Notes: a model not told the origin generated them from the sequence alone. Shown: positions 7,489 through 16,012, counted from the stretch's first letter. The stretch is DNA of 27,377 nucleotides from Candidatus Bipolaricaulota bacterium (GCA_030612485.1 JAUWNS010000005.1:1-27377); one strand, 5' to 3'. Translations and numbers: made by a program.

Positions 7489-8904
7489 TCAAATGTTTTG
7501 TCCTAATTCAGCCCCCTGCTGCACTAGTATTTCCTGCAGATGTCTAACGTTTAACGACTTAGGTTTTGTGTTCTGTCTAGCGGAAAGGGCTGCAGCCGTT
7601 CCTGCCGCTTCTCCCAAAGCCATACCGATTGGAATAACGCGCGTAGAAGCCTCAACTTCGTGCGTAGCTGAAATACAACGACCTGCTACCAAAACGTTAT
7701 CCAATTCTTGGGGCAACAACGATCTATATGGAATATTATATGTGGGTGGCTGCACAAACGGGGCAAGTCCTTTCCCATCAGGGGTGTGAATATCTACATG
7801 GTAAGCTCCAAGCGCGATGACATCATCAAACCTCTTCCCTTGGAGTAAGTCCTCCACGGTCAATTTGTACTCGCCAACTATATGTCTGGTTTCACGAACT
7901 CCTATTTGATGCCCAGTCGCAACCAGTCTGGCATTCTTGCCACCCGGCATATAGTTACGAATAAACTTCATGATCTCCTTAACTTGCAACTGTCCAACTT
8001 TCTCGGATTGGGAGTACTCTGTTACATTGTTGGGATCTACATTCTCAACACGACTCGCTACAATGAGGGCCTCTCTCTCTTCAGGATGCCAAATACCACA
8101 CAACCTGTCTCTTGGGAAATCAATCCCGTCTTCGATAGCCTTAGCAACCAAATCAGTGAATCCGCCCGTGATAAACGGTGCTGAACGCATTTGGACAAGC
8201 AAGTTATCGAGAACGTGTTTCTCAAGGTTAAATGGGCGGATTTGGTCAGGATGTTCAGAGAAATACTTTAAGATCTCTCCGAAGTCCAGATTCCCCACCC
8301 GGAAACAATATGATGACACTTGAACCTTGTGGTCACGTTCCCTCCCTACCACATAGTCAGCGCCCGACATGACGGCTATATCGGCGGTGTCGGTCGCGTC
8401 AACGAAAGCCTTTGCCCGCAATTCCTGACAGCCCTGCTTATTGACTATGTAGATTGCATCTAGGGCTTTGTTTCTAGATTGGACTTGGAAGGCCAGGCTT
8501 CGTAAATATAGATTGACACCAGATTCAGCGACCATTTCCATCATGGCGATCTTCATCCAATTTCCGTTGATGACAACAAGATCGGACGTAATCGGATCAA
8601 AATAAAACTCGGATGCTCCCCCGAGACTCTGTAATCGTTGAACCATCTCAAGCGCGATCCCCCGTACGATCAATTGCTTCTGTTTATTGTGGAATCCTAA
8701 AAAGCCTAGTCCGTTCGCATTTGCAGCATTACCACCAAGGAAACTGTTATATTCAACTAGTGCTGTCCTTGCCCCATTCCTCGCTGCAGCAATAGCGGCA
8801 GCAAATCCGGTCGTGCCTCCACCAGTCACTATGACATCATAAGTATGTGCCTCTTGTACACACAAACGAATAGTAGTTTGCGTATCCCTCTCTTCACAGC
8901 GCAC
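7489..8904 (-). CDS. FAD-dependent oxidoreductase (FAD_oxidored/PF12831 type)
   Basis: A 471-residue flavoprotein. Seen: the dinucleotide-binding motif DVIVTGGGTTGFAAAIAAAR at about residue 23, VEYNSFLGGNAANANGLGFL with the GG motif just after it, KAFVDATDTADIAVMSGADY in mid-protein, and a C-terminal VLVAGRCISATHEVEASTRV with GMALGEAAGTAAAL. These are hallmarks of FAD-binding proteins found in sugar and polysaccharide clusters of many bacteria, whose substrates are mostly unknown. It has no signal peptide, so it is cytoplasmic. The GTG at 8904 follows AAGGGGAAGACA. Within this cluster it may oxidise a sugar acid or polyol to give the keto form used by the aldolase. That role is inference. Confidence 0.85.
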   Translation of the reverse strand: MRCEERDTQTTIRLCVQEAHTYDVIVTGGGTTGFAAAIAAARNGARTALVEYNSFLGGNAANANGLGFLGFHNKQKQLIVRGIALEMVQRLQSLGGASEFYFDPITSDLVVINGNWMKIAMMEMVAESGVNLYLRSLAFQVQSRNKALDAIYIVNKQGCQELRAKAFVDATDTADIAVMSGADYVVGRERDHKVQVSSYCFRVGNLDFGEILKYFSEHPDQIRPFNLEKHVLDNLLVQMRSAPFITGGFTDLVAKAIEDGIDFPRDRLCGIWHPEEREALIVASRVENVDPNNVTEYSQSEKVGQLQVKEIMKFIRNYMPGGKNARLVATGHQIGVRETRHIVGEYKLTVEDLLQGKRFDDVIALGAYHVDIHTPDGKGLAPFVQPPTYNIPYRSLLPQELDNVLVAGRCISATHEVEASTRVIPIGMALGEAAGTAAALSARQNTKPKSLNVRHLQEILVQQGAELGQNI

Positions 8905-8966
8905 TGTCTTCCCCTTTCGTAGCCTGATTCTTACATGGCTTACATACAGTTACGAAATTTTGTCTG

Positions 8967-9656
8967 TTATTCAAGGCTAGAGAGACCTCTTCCAATCGCA
9001 TCACCCATCCGGTGTTCGCTCGGCACAGAGCAAGACCTTGCGCTAAGTGCTGAGGGATGCCAATTGAGCAATCGAAGAACAGGGTTTCCCAGGAACTCTA
9101 TAACCGTTAATGAGGAATTATCTATGAAAAGTTGACGATATGAGCTTAGAGAAATGCCCAGCAGATTGCACACAATCACTCTGATTACCCCACTGTGAGT
9201 TACAACAAGCACAGTTGCATTCGGGTATTGCTTCTGTAAACATTGAATACCCACTAGCGCTCGTCTTTGGACCTCATGAAGCGTTTCGGCCCCTGGTAAC
9301 TTTAATTGGCTGGGCTCGCTCAGATACACCTTGTATAAATCTGGGTAACTCTTCTCAATTTCCGTTAACGCTAGCCCTTCCCAGATAGGAATGTTCCATT
9401 CATCGAAACACTCATCCTTCATTACTGGCCGATTCAAGCTCAGGCGATCTTTGAGAATACTCGCCGTGTCAAGTGCTCGTTGCTGGGGGCTACTAGCAAT
9501 GGCTGCGTAATCTCTAAAAGTCAACGAATCCCCTAGTGCTACGGTTTCCTTGAAACCTTCAACACTCAGTCCAATCCCAGGAAGGCGGCCTTGGTGCCTT
9601 TGCTCCTTATTCCATTGGGTAATTCCATGTCTAACTAAATGCAGCTTCAAGCCCAT
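8967..9656 (-). CDS. Histidine phosphatase family protein (phosphoglycerate mutase-like)
   Basis: About 229 residues. The catalytic LVRHGITQWN lies at the N-terminus and a second histidine is in VVTHSGVIRVIV; the conserved Arg and Glu appear in ASSPQQRALDTA and FDEWNIPIWEG. This is a branch-2 histidine phosphatase of the kind that removes phosphate from sugar phosphates, phosphoglycerates or alpha-ribazole phosphate. I choose ATG 9656 over GTG 9662, because AGAGGAAGG sits 5 nt upstream of the ATG and would leave no spacing for the GTG. It lies between the TIM-barrel isomerase and the FAD oxidoreductase with short gaps. The C-terminal 30 residues beyond the fold look unstructured and are unusual. 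Confidence 0.85.
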   Translation of the reverse strand: MGLKLHLVRHGITQWNKEQRHQGRLPGIGLSVEGFKETVALGDSLTFRDYAAIASSPQQRALDTASILKDRLSLNRPVMKDECFDEWNIPIWEGLALTEIEKSYPDLYKVYLSEPSQLKLPGAETLHEVQRRALVGIQCLQKQYPNATVLVVTHSGVIRVIVCNLLGISLSSYRQLFIDNSSLTVIEFLGNPVLRLLNWHPSALSARSCSVPSEHRMGDAIGRGLSSLE

Positions 9657-9681
9657 GAACACCTTCCTCTGTGCTGTGTTT

Positions 9682-10548
9682 CTAAGATGCGTTTGAATTG
9701 ACTTCTCGCTCCAAAGAAGATCTCCAAGTCACCATTTCTTCCTTACTCCCTTCAGTTTCCATACTCAAACAGCCCATGTAGCCTACCTCCTTCAAGGTCT
9801 GTATGATTGAGGCGAAATTTACAATCCCTTTCCCTAATCCCAAATGAGATCGTTCTCCATCACAGTCGTGTACATGCACATGTACGATATACGGAGCGAA
9901 CGACTTAATGAACGCCTCCGAACGGCCGAATGCGATATAGGCGGGGGTAGAAAAATCGTGTACGGGAATGCCAGGTGGAGTTCTCCGGTGAATATGTCCC
10001 AAATCAAGGGTTAGTCTCACTCGGTCCAAATCCAAGCGGCGTACTAGCTCACAGTGCTCCAGAGGTAGGAAATACTCCAGGGTTTCCATGCCTAACAGAA
10101 CCTGGTATTCCTCTGCTAGAGCATTCAGGCGATGAAGCGCGTCAATAAGACTTCGCTCCCTTTCTTTCTCACACCGCCCATGGATTAACCACCCACTGTG
10201 GCAAGTAACCACTTGAGCATCAAGGAACGCGGCCAGTTTCATTGCCCATCGAATCTCGTCGACGTAGATTTCGCGGCACAGAGGATGATACGTGACATAG
10301 ACGGGATCAAAGGCAGAGTTATAGCTCGCGTGAATATCAACGCGCTGGAAAGAGGCTAGTTTGTTGCGCAAACAGGTGAGAAATTGCGGATTCGGGTCCC
10401 GCCGGTGAGCCCACAAACCTTCAACCTGGTACTGTTTCGACCAACAAGAAAGTTCGATAGCACTGAATCCATTTTGCGCAGCCCATTCGATTTGGTCAAA
10501 GAGGCTCCTCTCCCATCGGATCATAGCAGACACAATGCCGATTTTCAT
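9682..10548 (-). CDS. Xylose-isomerase-like TIM barrel sugar isomerase/epimerase
   Basis: A 288-residue AP endonuclease family 2 / xylose-isomerase-like protein. Seen: MKIGIVSAMIRWERS at the start, SAIELSCWSKQYQ, QVVTCHSGWL, a metal-binding Glu in LLGMETLEYFLP, LTLDLGHIHRR, VHVHDCDGERSHLGLGKG, and SMETEGS. The pattern of Glu, Asp/His and Glu ligands is that of the divalent-metal-dependent sugar isomerases and epimerases, such as IolE-type and tagatose-epimerase-like proteins. The reading frame is open to 10599, but I use ATG 10548, because the longer start lies within the upstream permease gene and precedes the first beta strand by 17 unrelated residues. Its substrate presumably enters through the adjacent importer. 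Confidence 0.85.
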   Translation of the reverse strand: MKIGIVSAMIRWERSLFDQIEWAAQNGFSAIELSCWSKQYQVEGLWAHRRDPNPQFLTCLRNKLASFQRVDIHASYNSAFDPVYVTYHPLCREIYVDEIRWAMKLAAFLDAQVVTCHSGWLIHGRCEKERERSLIDALHRLNALAEEYQVLLGMETLEYFLPLEHCELVRRLDLDRVRLTLDLGHIHRRTPPGIPVHDFSTPAYIAFGRSEAFIKSFAPYIVHVHVHDCDGERSHLGLGKGIVNFASIIQTLKEVGYMGCLSMETEGSKEEMVTWRSSLEREVNSNAS

Positions 10549-10576
10549 ATTAGTAACCACTCTATTATATTCATGG

Positions 10577-11479
10577 CTAACGCGACATGCGGGGATCAAG
10601 CGCGTCTCGCAACCCGTCCCCGATGAAGTTCATACTCAAAACGCAGATAACGATCGCCAAGCCTGGCGCAAGCCATAACCAGGGCATTGATTCCAAGATC
10701 CTGATTGTCCGGGCATCCTGTAGCATATTCCCCCAACTTGGAGTAGGAGGAGGAATTCCCAAGCCCAAGAAGGACATGGAAGCTTCCAGCAGAATCGCTG
10801 AAGCCACCTGGAGAGTCGCAGTGACGATAACCGGTGATAAAGCGTTCGGGAGAATATGCTGGAAGATTATCCTCAGTGGAGAGTCTCCTACTGCCTTCGC
10901 TGCTGTTACGAAGTCTTGCTCACGAAGCGAAAGCACTTGTCCACGAACTATGCGGGCTGGGCCAGGCCAAGACATCAGCCCAATTGCAAGTATGATGTTT
11001 CTGAGCCCAGGCCCTACAATGGAAACAAGAGCAATCAGAAGCACTAATGGGGGAACACTCATAACTACGTCCGTAAACCTCATTATCAGGAGATCAGCTC
11101 GTCCACCCAAATAACCGGACAACCCTCCCAGGAAAACTGCAACTCCTGTGGAAATGGCGATAGAGGTCAGTGCTACAGTGAGAGAAACGCGCCCGCCGTA
11201 AAGGACTCTAGACCATACGTCGCGTCCTACACCGTCTGTTCCCAGCCAGTGAAAAGAAGATGGGGGCAAGTTGCGATTAAGCAGGTCAATTGCATCAGGA
11301 GGATAGCGGCCGAAAACTGGTGCCAATACCGCTAAGAAACTCCACAAACTCAGTACTACTAGGCCGAACATTGCCAATTTGTGCTGGCGAAATCTCTTCC
11401 AAGCTTTTTTCAGAAGGCTTTGAGAACTCTTTCTCGTAGTGCGTACGTGAGCAGAGTCTTTTTGGGTTAGTTCAATCAT
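10577..11479 (-). CDS. ABC transporter permease, OppC/DppC type
   Basis: About 300 residues, a typical length for the second permease of peptide/nickel-type importers. Seen: an N-terminal cytoplasmic stretch, a first membrane helix (AMFGLVVLSLWSFLAVLAPV), then the conserved GTDGVGRDVWSRVLYGGRVS, more hydrophobic helices, and the coupling-loop region REQDFVTAAKAVGDSPLRII with HILPNALSPVIV, ending FIGDGLRDALDPR. ATG 11479 is preferred over the longer frame from 11545, which lies inside the upstream permease gene. The start overlaps the DppB stop by 8 nt. In Thermotogota, members of this transporter family carry oligosaccharides as well as peptides, so in this context the cargo is probably a sugar. 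Confidence 0.92.
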   Translation of the reverse strand: MIELTQKDSAHVRTTRKSSQSLLKKAWKRFRQHKLAMFGLVVLSLWSFLAVLAPVFGRYPPDAIDLLNRNLPPSSFHWLGTDGVGRDVWSRVLYGGRVSLTVALTSIAISTGVAVFLGGLSGYLGGRADLLIMRFTDVVMSVPPLVLLIALVSIVGPGLRNIILAIGLMSWPGPARIVRGQVLSLREQDFVTAAKAVGDSPLRIIFQHILPNALSPVIVTATLQVASAILLEASMSFLGLGIPPPTPSWGNMLQDARTIRILESMPWLWLAPGLAIVICVLSMNFIGDGLRDALDPRMSR

Positions 11480-12440
11480 AGCGTATCCTTGGATCAACAA
11501 ACGAATATGTAACATCAACAACAAAATTGCTTGCGAAGACCACAAGCGCGGACATAAGCGCTAACCCCATGATTAAAGGATGATTTCTCTGTCCCACAGC
11601 AGTGATGTACAATAGGCCTATCCCCGGCCACTGAAAGACCGTTTCGATGATCACGGCACCAGCAAATAGGACAGGGACGTTCAAACCAATGACAGTAATG
11701 ATGGGGATTAAGGCATTGCGAGCGGCATGGTGAAGAACCAAACGCCTCTCCGACACCCCCTTAGCCCTCGCTACAAGAAGATACTCGTTTTGTAGCACCT
11801 CAAGAAAACTCGATCGCGTATACCGCATGAAGACAGTTATTCGGAATATACTCAACGACAACATCGGTAAAACTAGATGCTGCAGGTTGTCCACTATTGA
11901 AAGCGGGGCACCTGGAGTGGCAATACCCGATACGGGCAACCATGCGAGTCGTAGGCTGAAAACGTAAATGACTGCTAGTCCCATGAAAAAAACAGGGATG
12001 GACTGACCTGCAAACCCTAGAATTGTAAGGGAGAAATCCAAAGCGGAATACTGTTTCAGCGCAGAGATGACACCCAGCATCAAGCCAATAACAATCGAGA
12101 GAAACAAGGATGCTCCCATCAGTTCGAGTGTTGCGGGTAAGCGGGAGATAATCGTTTTGCTAATAGGCTGAAAGTCAATATAGGAATATCCCATGTTTCC
12201 ATGTAGAAGTTGTCCTAACCAAACAAAATAACGTATCGGCCAGGGTTTATCAAGTCCCAAGGTAGCTCGCATTTGTTCCAACGCTTCTCGCGAAGTAGGC
12301 GCATCGGGGGTCACCATAGCTGTGACAGCATCACCAGGCATCATTTCAGCTAAGAGAAAGAGCAGCAAGGTCACCCCAAGGAGTACCGGAATACTAATTA
12401 GTATTCGTCGCAGAAGATATTGAAGCAAATAACCTCCCAC
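11472..12440 (-). CDS. ABC transporter permease, OppB/DppB type
   Basis: A 322-residue inner-membrane protein. Seen: the family start YLLRRILISIPVLLGVTLLLF, the periplasmic loop with ALEQMRATLGLDKPWPIRYF and NMGYSYIDFQPIS, further helices, the coupling segment LQNEYLLVARAKGVSERRLV with HAARNALIPIIT, and the terminal VDVTYSFVDPRIRYD. The start is GTG 12440; a TTG at 12428, preceded by GGGAGGT, is an alternative that would remove four residues. It forms the membrane pore with the OppC-like gene that overlaps it. Upstream lies an 84-bp gap from the binding-protein gene containing a strong hairpin. Confidence 0.92.
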   Translation of the reverse strand: MGGYLLQYLLRRILISIPVLLGVTLLLFLLAEMMPGDAVTAMVTPDAPTSREALEQMRATLGLDKPWPIRYFVWLGQLLHGNMGYSYIDFQPISKTIISRLPATLELMGASLFLSIVIGLMLGVISALKQYSALDFSLTILGFAGQSIPVFFMGLAVIYVFSLRLAWLPVSGIATPGAPLSIVDNLQHLVLPMLSLSIFRITVFMRYTRSSFLEVLQNEYLLVARAKGVSERRLVLHHAARNALIPIITVIGLNVPVLFAGAVIIETVFQWPGIGLLYITAVGQRNHPLIMGLALMSALVVFASNFVVDVTYSFVDPRIRYD

Positions 12441-12467
12441 TACAAAAGGAATGGTCGCTGTGGGGGA

Positions 12468-12495
12468 ACAAGGAGGGAGTTCCCCCCCTCCTTGT
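12468..12495 (-). promoter_or_regulatory. Intercistronic hairpin between binding protein and permease genes
   Basis: A perfect 10-bp stem (ACAAGGAGGG at 12468-12477 with CCCTCCTTGT at 12486-12495) and an 8-nt loop, on the minus-strand transcript after the binding-protein stop. No run of U follows, so it is not a standard intrinsic terminator. In other binding-protein-dependent transport operons such hairpins protect the upstream message and raise binding protein over permease. That role here is inference. Confidence 0.7.
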
Positions 12496-12524
12496 CTTCA
12501 TCCCCCTTAGTCAGTCTATCCAGT

Positions 12525-14120
12525 CTACGGTTTTATATACCACTTCTCGATCTCGTTGTAGACTGGCATGTTAAAGTAGATAATCCCTTGCTCTTTGTAA
12601 TGCTCATACGGTCCCCAGATACGCCGGTTAAACCCAAGGGGGCGCGGAGCATACCAAAGCCAGACACAGGGTTGTTCCTCGTTGGCTACACGAGCGATAT
12701 CGTGGTAGAAGGGTTGTCGATCCTCGTTTGATTCGTATTGCAATGCTTCGTCAAACAGATCCAGGGCTCTTGGATTGTTGTAGCCTCCTGACTGATAGGT
12801 CTCCCCGTCAAACACTGCAACTGCAAGGCCTGGGTCCACCGCCATACCGAAGCCATAGTAACCAATGTCAAACTCCCCAGTGCTCCACAAGGAGACGCTG
12901 GTTGCGGAATCAACCTTTCGCAGGTTGATCTTCATACCTACTTGGGCAAGGTCGTGTTGTATAGCCAGGAGCTGATTCTGGGTGAAGAGGTCCCCGTACT
13001 CATAAACGAAATCTACTTCGCGGTTGGGATCCCAATCGGCCGCTTCTAACAACTGTCTGGCCTTTTCCGGGTTGTGTTCATACTTGTTCAGGTCATCCGG
13101 GATTGCCCAAGCCTGGGGAAAGACGGTGTAGGCCGGCAGGCCGTAACCGCACGCCAGCGATTCCATTATACCTTCTACATCGATAGCATAGCGAACAGCT
13201 TGGCGAACTCTGACATCAGCCCACTCTGGACGGTCATGATTGAACCTGATAAAGTTCGGCATTCCCTTACTCATGACAACGACATTGACGTCAGGGATGG
13301 CATCCACGCGCTCCACATCATCAAGGTCGATTAGCGTGCCTTCGTACGCTGTCATATCGATCTCACCACGCTCAAGGGCGGCAACTTGCGTAGCCGCGTC
13401 GCTATAGAATCGGTAGATAAGATGCTCAATCTTAGGTGCCCCCAAGAAGTAGTCCTCGTTACGCACAAGCTCCACGTACTGGTCTGGTACGTACTTTACC
13501 CACTTAAAGGGACCCGTCCCAACACGGTTCGTCCAGTAGGAATGGCCAAGTAGTTCCTCAGGAGGTACATCGCCCAGGATGTGCTCTGGGAATATCACGA
13601 TGTACGTGGCGGACAGCTTTATCCAAAGCGGTAGCGCATCCGCCAACTCAATCTGAACCGTGTAATCATCGAGCGCTTGAACTCCTTCAAGACTATCTGC
13701 CTCTCCTGTCCGGAACTCGTCGTATCCTAAGACATCAGCTAGCCAGTAATGCCGGCGTGAACCAATCTGAGGGTTAACGTAACTATTAAGGCTAAAGACA
13801 ACGTCCTTAGCCGTAAAGGGGATACCGTCGTGCCAGTTTACTCCTTTACGCAGGTGGAAGATCCAGACCTTTCCCTCTTCGTCCTTCTCCCAGCTCTCTG
13901 CTAGAAGGGGTTGGAGTTCACCCTCCCAGTTGATCGCAACCAGCGGGTGGTTTACCGTAATATCGAGACGGTGCCCTCTTCCAGTCATCAACGAACAAAA
14001 TTGAGAAGCGGAGATCCAACCTTCAATGTAAGTGTTGTCCTCTGCTCCTACAACCAAAGTAGCGAAGCTGCCAAGTAGTAGCAGCACACAAACCCATCTA
14101 CGAATAGCCCTACTATTCAT
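12525..14120 (-). CDS. ABC transporter substrate-binding protein, family 5 (OppA/DppA)
   Basis: A 531-residue extracytoplasmic solute receptor of the SBP_bac_5 family. Seen: a Sec signal peptide (RRWVCVLLLLGSFATLVVGA, cut near residue 26) with no lipobox cysteine, LLAESWEKDEEGKVWIFHLR and GVNWHDGIPFTAKDVVFSLN (the family signature), VGTGPFKWV, and VRQAVRYAIDVEGI. A good ribosome site (AAAAGGAGGAAGCAACT) precedes ATG 14120. The gene lies 163 bp after the aldolase gene, and the hairpin behind it probably stabilises its mRNA. The absence of a lipid anchor implies a soluble periplasmic or secreted protein, which suggests a two-membrane or toga-like envelope. Its ligand is likely the sugar or glycoside metabolised by the cluster, although peptide remains the family default. 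Confidence 0.92.
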   Translation of the reverse strand: MNSRAIRRWVCVLLLLGSFATLVVGAEDNTYIEGWISASQFCSLMTGRGHRLDITVNHPLVAINWEGELQPLLAESWEKDEEGKVWIFHLRKGVNWHDGIPFTAKDVVFSLNSYVNPQIGSRRHYWLADVLGYDEFRTGEADSLEGVQALDDYTVQIELADALPLWIKLSATYIVIFPEHILGDVPPEELLGHSYWTNRVGTGPFKWVKYVPDQYVELVRNEDYFLGAPKIEHLIYRFYSDAATQVAALERGEIDMTAYEGTLIDLDDVERVDAIPDVNVVVMSKGMPNFIRFNHDRPEWADVRVRQAVRYAIDVEGIMESLACGYGLPAYTVFPQAWAIPDDLNKYEHNPEKARQLLEAADWDPNREVDFVYEYGDLFTQNQLLAIQHDLAQVGMKINLRKVDSATSVSLWSTGEFDIGYYGFGMAVDPGLAVAVFDGETYQSGGYNNPRALDLFDEALQYESNEDRQPFYHDIARVANEEQPCVWLWYAPRPLGFNRRIWGPYEHYKEQGIIYFNMPVYNEIEKWYIKP

Positions 14121-14283
14121 AGTTGCTTCCTCCTTTTGCGTGTTCCTTTTCTTCTCGGTCGAATACGAACCCTACCTCCCTGTTCGGCGCAGTGGCCATA
14201 CCTATCCCTATACGCTCACCCCCTTCCATATATATTTGAGTATATTTGCGATGAGAATAACCTCTGCTACGAAGTCACTCTCT

Positions 14284-15219
14284 CTACGCCCCCTGCTTGT
14301 CTAGCGAATCCCTTCCGATTGACAACAATGGGGGATTCAGCCCAGTCTCACACAGCGTCTGGTGCACCGAGGCAACTTGCTCTGCACTCAATGGCTCGAA
14401 TGGAGCTGACACCGTTGGGTCACAGATGCCCAGGAGGCTCACAGCGGTTTTTAACCCGGTCAACCAGGATTTATGGTTTTGAACAACTCGCAGCTGGATT
14501 AGCTTATCGTGCAGATCCCACAAAGCAGACAAATTGCCTCCTTTTGCAGTCGTGTAAAGGCTGGCACACAGCTTTGGTGCCAGGTTCGCAAGCCCCAACA
14601 CAACGCCGTCCGCACCACGCACCAAACTCACTGCTGCCATAGGTTCCGCACCCTGGTAAATGCCGAAATTAGGATGATCGCGCTTGACGTTTAGGTAGGA
14701 CTGGAAGACATCCATATCCCCCGCACTATCCTTCAATCCGATGATGTTCTCCACGTCTGCCAGATGAGCGACCGTTTCTGGAGCCAGGGTATGACTCACT
14801 AATTGAGGAATATTGTAAAGCAGAAGCGGCACCTCGGTCGCTCTTGCAATGGTGGTAAAATGTGAGAGAAGCTCATTCTGAGTGTAGTGATAGTAAAAAG
14901 GGGCAGAAGCTACTAAAGTATCTGCTCCTGCTTCCACAATCTTCTCAGACAGGATCACAGCACGTCGTGTCTTAGTCTCTCCCACCCCCACCAAAATAGG
15001 AACGCGCCCCTGGGCATACCGTTTGGTCAGTTTGACAACTTGGATCTTCTCCTCTGTTGTCAAAGCCGGAAATTCTCCACATGACCCAAGCAAGAAGATC
15101 GCTGATACGCCGCCCTCTATAACATACTCCATAAGCTGAGCTAGTCCCTTCTCATCTATCCCCCTATCTGCTGAAAGAGGGGTAATGAGTGGAACAATCA
15201 CACCCTTAATCAATGCCAT
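14284..15219 (-). CDS. DapA/NanA-family class I aldolase (lyase)
   Basis: About 311 residues of the dihydrodipicolinate synthase / N-acetylneuraminate lyase family. The Schiff-base lysine is K163 in GLKDSAGDM, the catalytic tyrosine Y135 is in LLYNIPQL, and the carboxylate-binding loop is GSCGEFPALTTEE (residues 45-57), with Cys where most members have Thr. Members cleave or form C-C bonds between pyruvate and an aldehyde (sialic acid, KDG, 2-keto-3-deoxy sugars, DHDP). The context of sugar genes and a GntR regulator favours a catabolic 2-keto-3-deoxy acid or sialic acid lyase rather than lysine synthesis. I start at ATG 15219, which overlaps the regulator by 14 nt; an upstream ATG at 15243 would lie deep in that gene. 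Confidence 0.85.
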   Translation of the reverse strand: MALIKGVIVPLITPLSADRGIDEKGLAQLMEYVIEGGVSAIFLLGSCGEFPALTTEEKIQVVKLTKRYAQGRVPILVGVGETKTRRAVILSEKIVEAGADTLVASAPFYYHYTQNELLSHFTTIARATEVPLLLYNIPQLVSHTLAPETVAHLADVENIIGLKDSAGDMDVFQSYLNVKRDHPNFGIYQGAEPMAAVSLVRGADGVVLGLANLAPKLCASLYTTAKGGNLSALWDLHDKLIQLRVVQNHKSWLTGLKTAVSLLGICDPTVSAPFEPLSAEQVASVHQTLCETGLNPPLLSIGRDSLDKQGA

Positions 15220-15931
15220 TTCCTCCGCCTTCCTTGAGGTCAACGTCCCTCTGTGAACGAACCCTGCGTATGCGTTCCATAACGTGGCTGTTGCTCTTCA
15301 AGATAGCCTTTCGAGCACCCTTTTTATCTCGCTTGAGCACAGCCTCGTAGATGGCACGGTGCTCTTCCCACGTTTCCATTGGCGTGGGGTCTCGCCGAAT
15401 ATCCTCGATGCCGATGTTCTCAAAAACAGTCCAGAAAACGGCTAACAGGCGTAGCAATGTTTGGTTTCCCAAAATCTTATACAAAGAGCGATGGAACCGC
15501 TGGTCATCTTTTGTGTGCAGGATCCCTTCTTTGAGGTCTTTCTCCCATTCGCTGAGGGAGAGAATAATCTCGTTGTGATGTAACTCGCTGGTTTTCTTTA
15601 CCACGTCTCCGATCACAGCAGTTTCCAGCCAGGTACGAAGTTCGAGCAGCTCAGCGAGCAAAGAAGGGTCAAAGTGGGACCCGAAGGTGAAAATCTCTAG
15701 TAGAGGATCAAGGTTGGTGTCTCGTACGAACAGGCCCTCACCGTGTCGAACTTCTACAATTCCTAGGGACTCCAGGGCCTTCACCGCCTCACGGACTGAC
15801 CCACGACTGATTGCTAACTCATGGGCGATCTTAGTCTCTGGCGGGAGTGGATCTCCTGAGGACAGGTGGTGATCAATGATCCAGTCCTTAAGGTAGTTGC
15901 GGACAATCCTCGTTCGGGTATCTCTCTCCAC
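15206..15931 (-). CDS. GntR-family transcriptional regulator, FadR subfamily
   Basis: A 241-residue one-domain-plus-sensor regulator. The N-terminal winged helix contains LPPETKIAHELAISRGSVRE, then AVKALESLGIVEVRHGEGLF, the GntR signature. The C-terminal FCD-type all-helical domain includes ELLELRTWLETAVIGD and conserved His in the FHRSLYKI and SHVMERIRR segments, as in members that bind a metal and small acids (for example uronate and sialic acid regulators). GTG 15931 follows GGGAGCGCAGTA. It is the first gene of the cluster, just behind a strong promoter, so it probably regulates itself and the downstream genes, being released by a catabolic intermediate. The ligand is unknown. Confidence 0.9.
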   Translation of the reverse strand: MERDTRTRIVRNYLKDWIIDHHLSSGDPLPPETKIAHELAISRGSVREAVKALESLGIVEVRHGEGLFVRDTNLDPLLEIFTFGSHFDPSLLAELLELRTWLETAVIGDVVKKTSELHHNEIILSLSEWEKDLKEGILHTKDDQRFHRSLYKILGNQTLLRLLAVFWTVFENIGIEDIRRDPTPMETWEEHRAIYEAVLKRDKKGARKAILKSNSHVMERIRRVRSQRDVDLKEGGGNGID

Positions 15932-15961
15932 TACTGCGCTCCCTTTGCGATCTTAGTTCTT

Positions 15962-15983
15962 AGATATCCTACATCCAACATCT
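15962..15983. promoter_or_regulatory. Candidate operator dyad downstream of the gntR promoter
   Basis: An imperfect inverted repeat AGATAT ... ACATCT (10-nt spacer) lies between the -10 box and the regulator start. A GntR-family repressor bound here would block initiation of its own operon. The match is short, so this is tentative. Confidence 0.3.
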
Positions 15984-16012
15984 ACAATATCACGTCGACT
16001 CGCGTTTGTCAA
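15984..16012 (-). promoter_or_regulatory. Sigma-70-type promoter for the sugar cluster
   Basis: On the minus strand TTGACA (16007-16012) and TATTGT (15984-15989) are separated by exactly 17 bp, and a TG one base before the -10 gives an extended -10. It lies about 50 bp upstream of the regulator start, as expected. No other comparable promoter was seen within the block until at least the binding-protein gene. Confidence 0.75.

Noticed and set aside
12468..12495. Rho-independent terminator after the binding-protein gene
   Set aside because: The stem is strong but no U-run follows on the transcribed strand.
14284..15219. Lysine-biosynthetic dihydrodipicolinate synthase
   Set aside because: The surrounding genes are sugar-related with a GntR regulator, so a catabolic aldolase is more likely.
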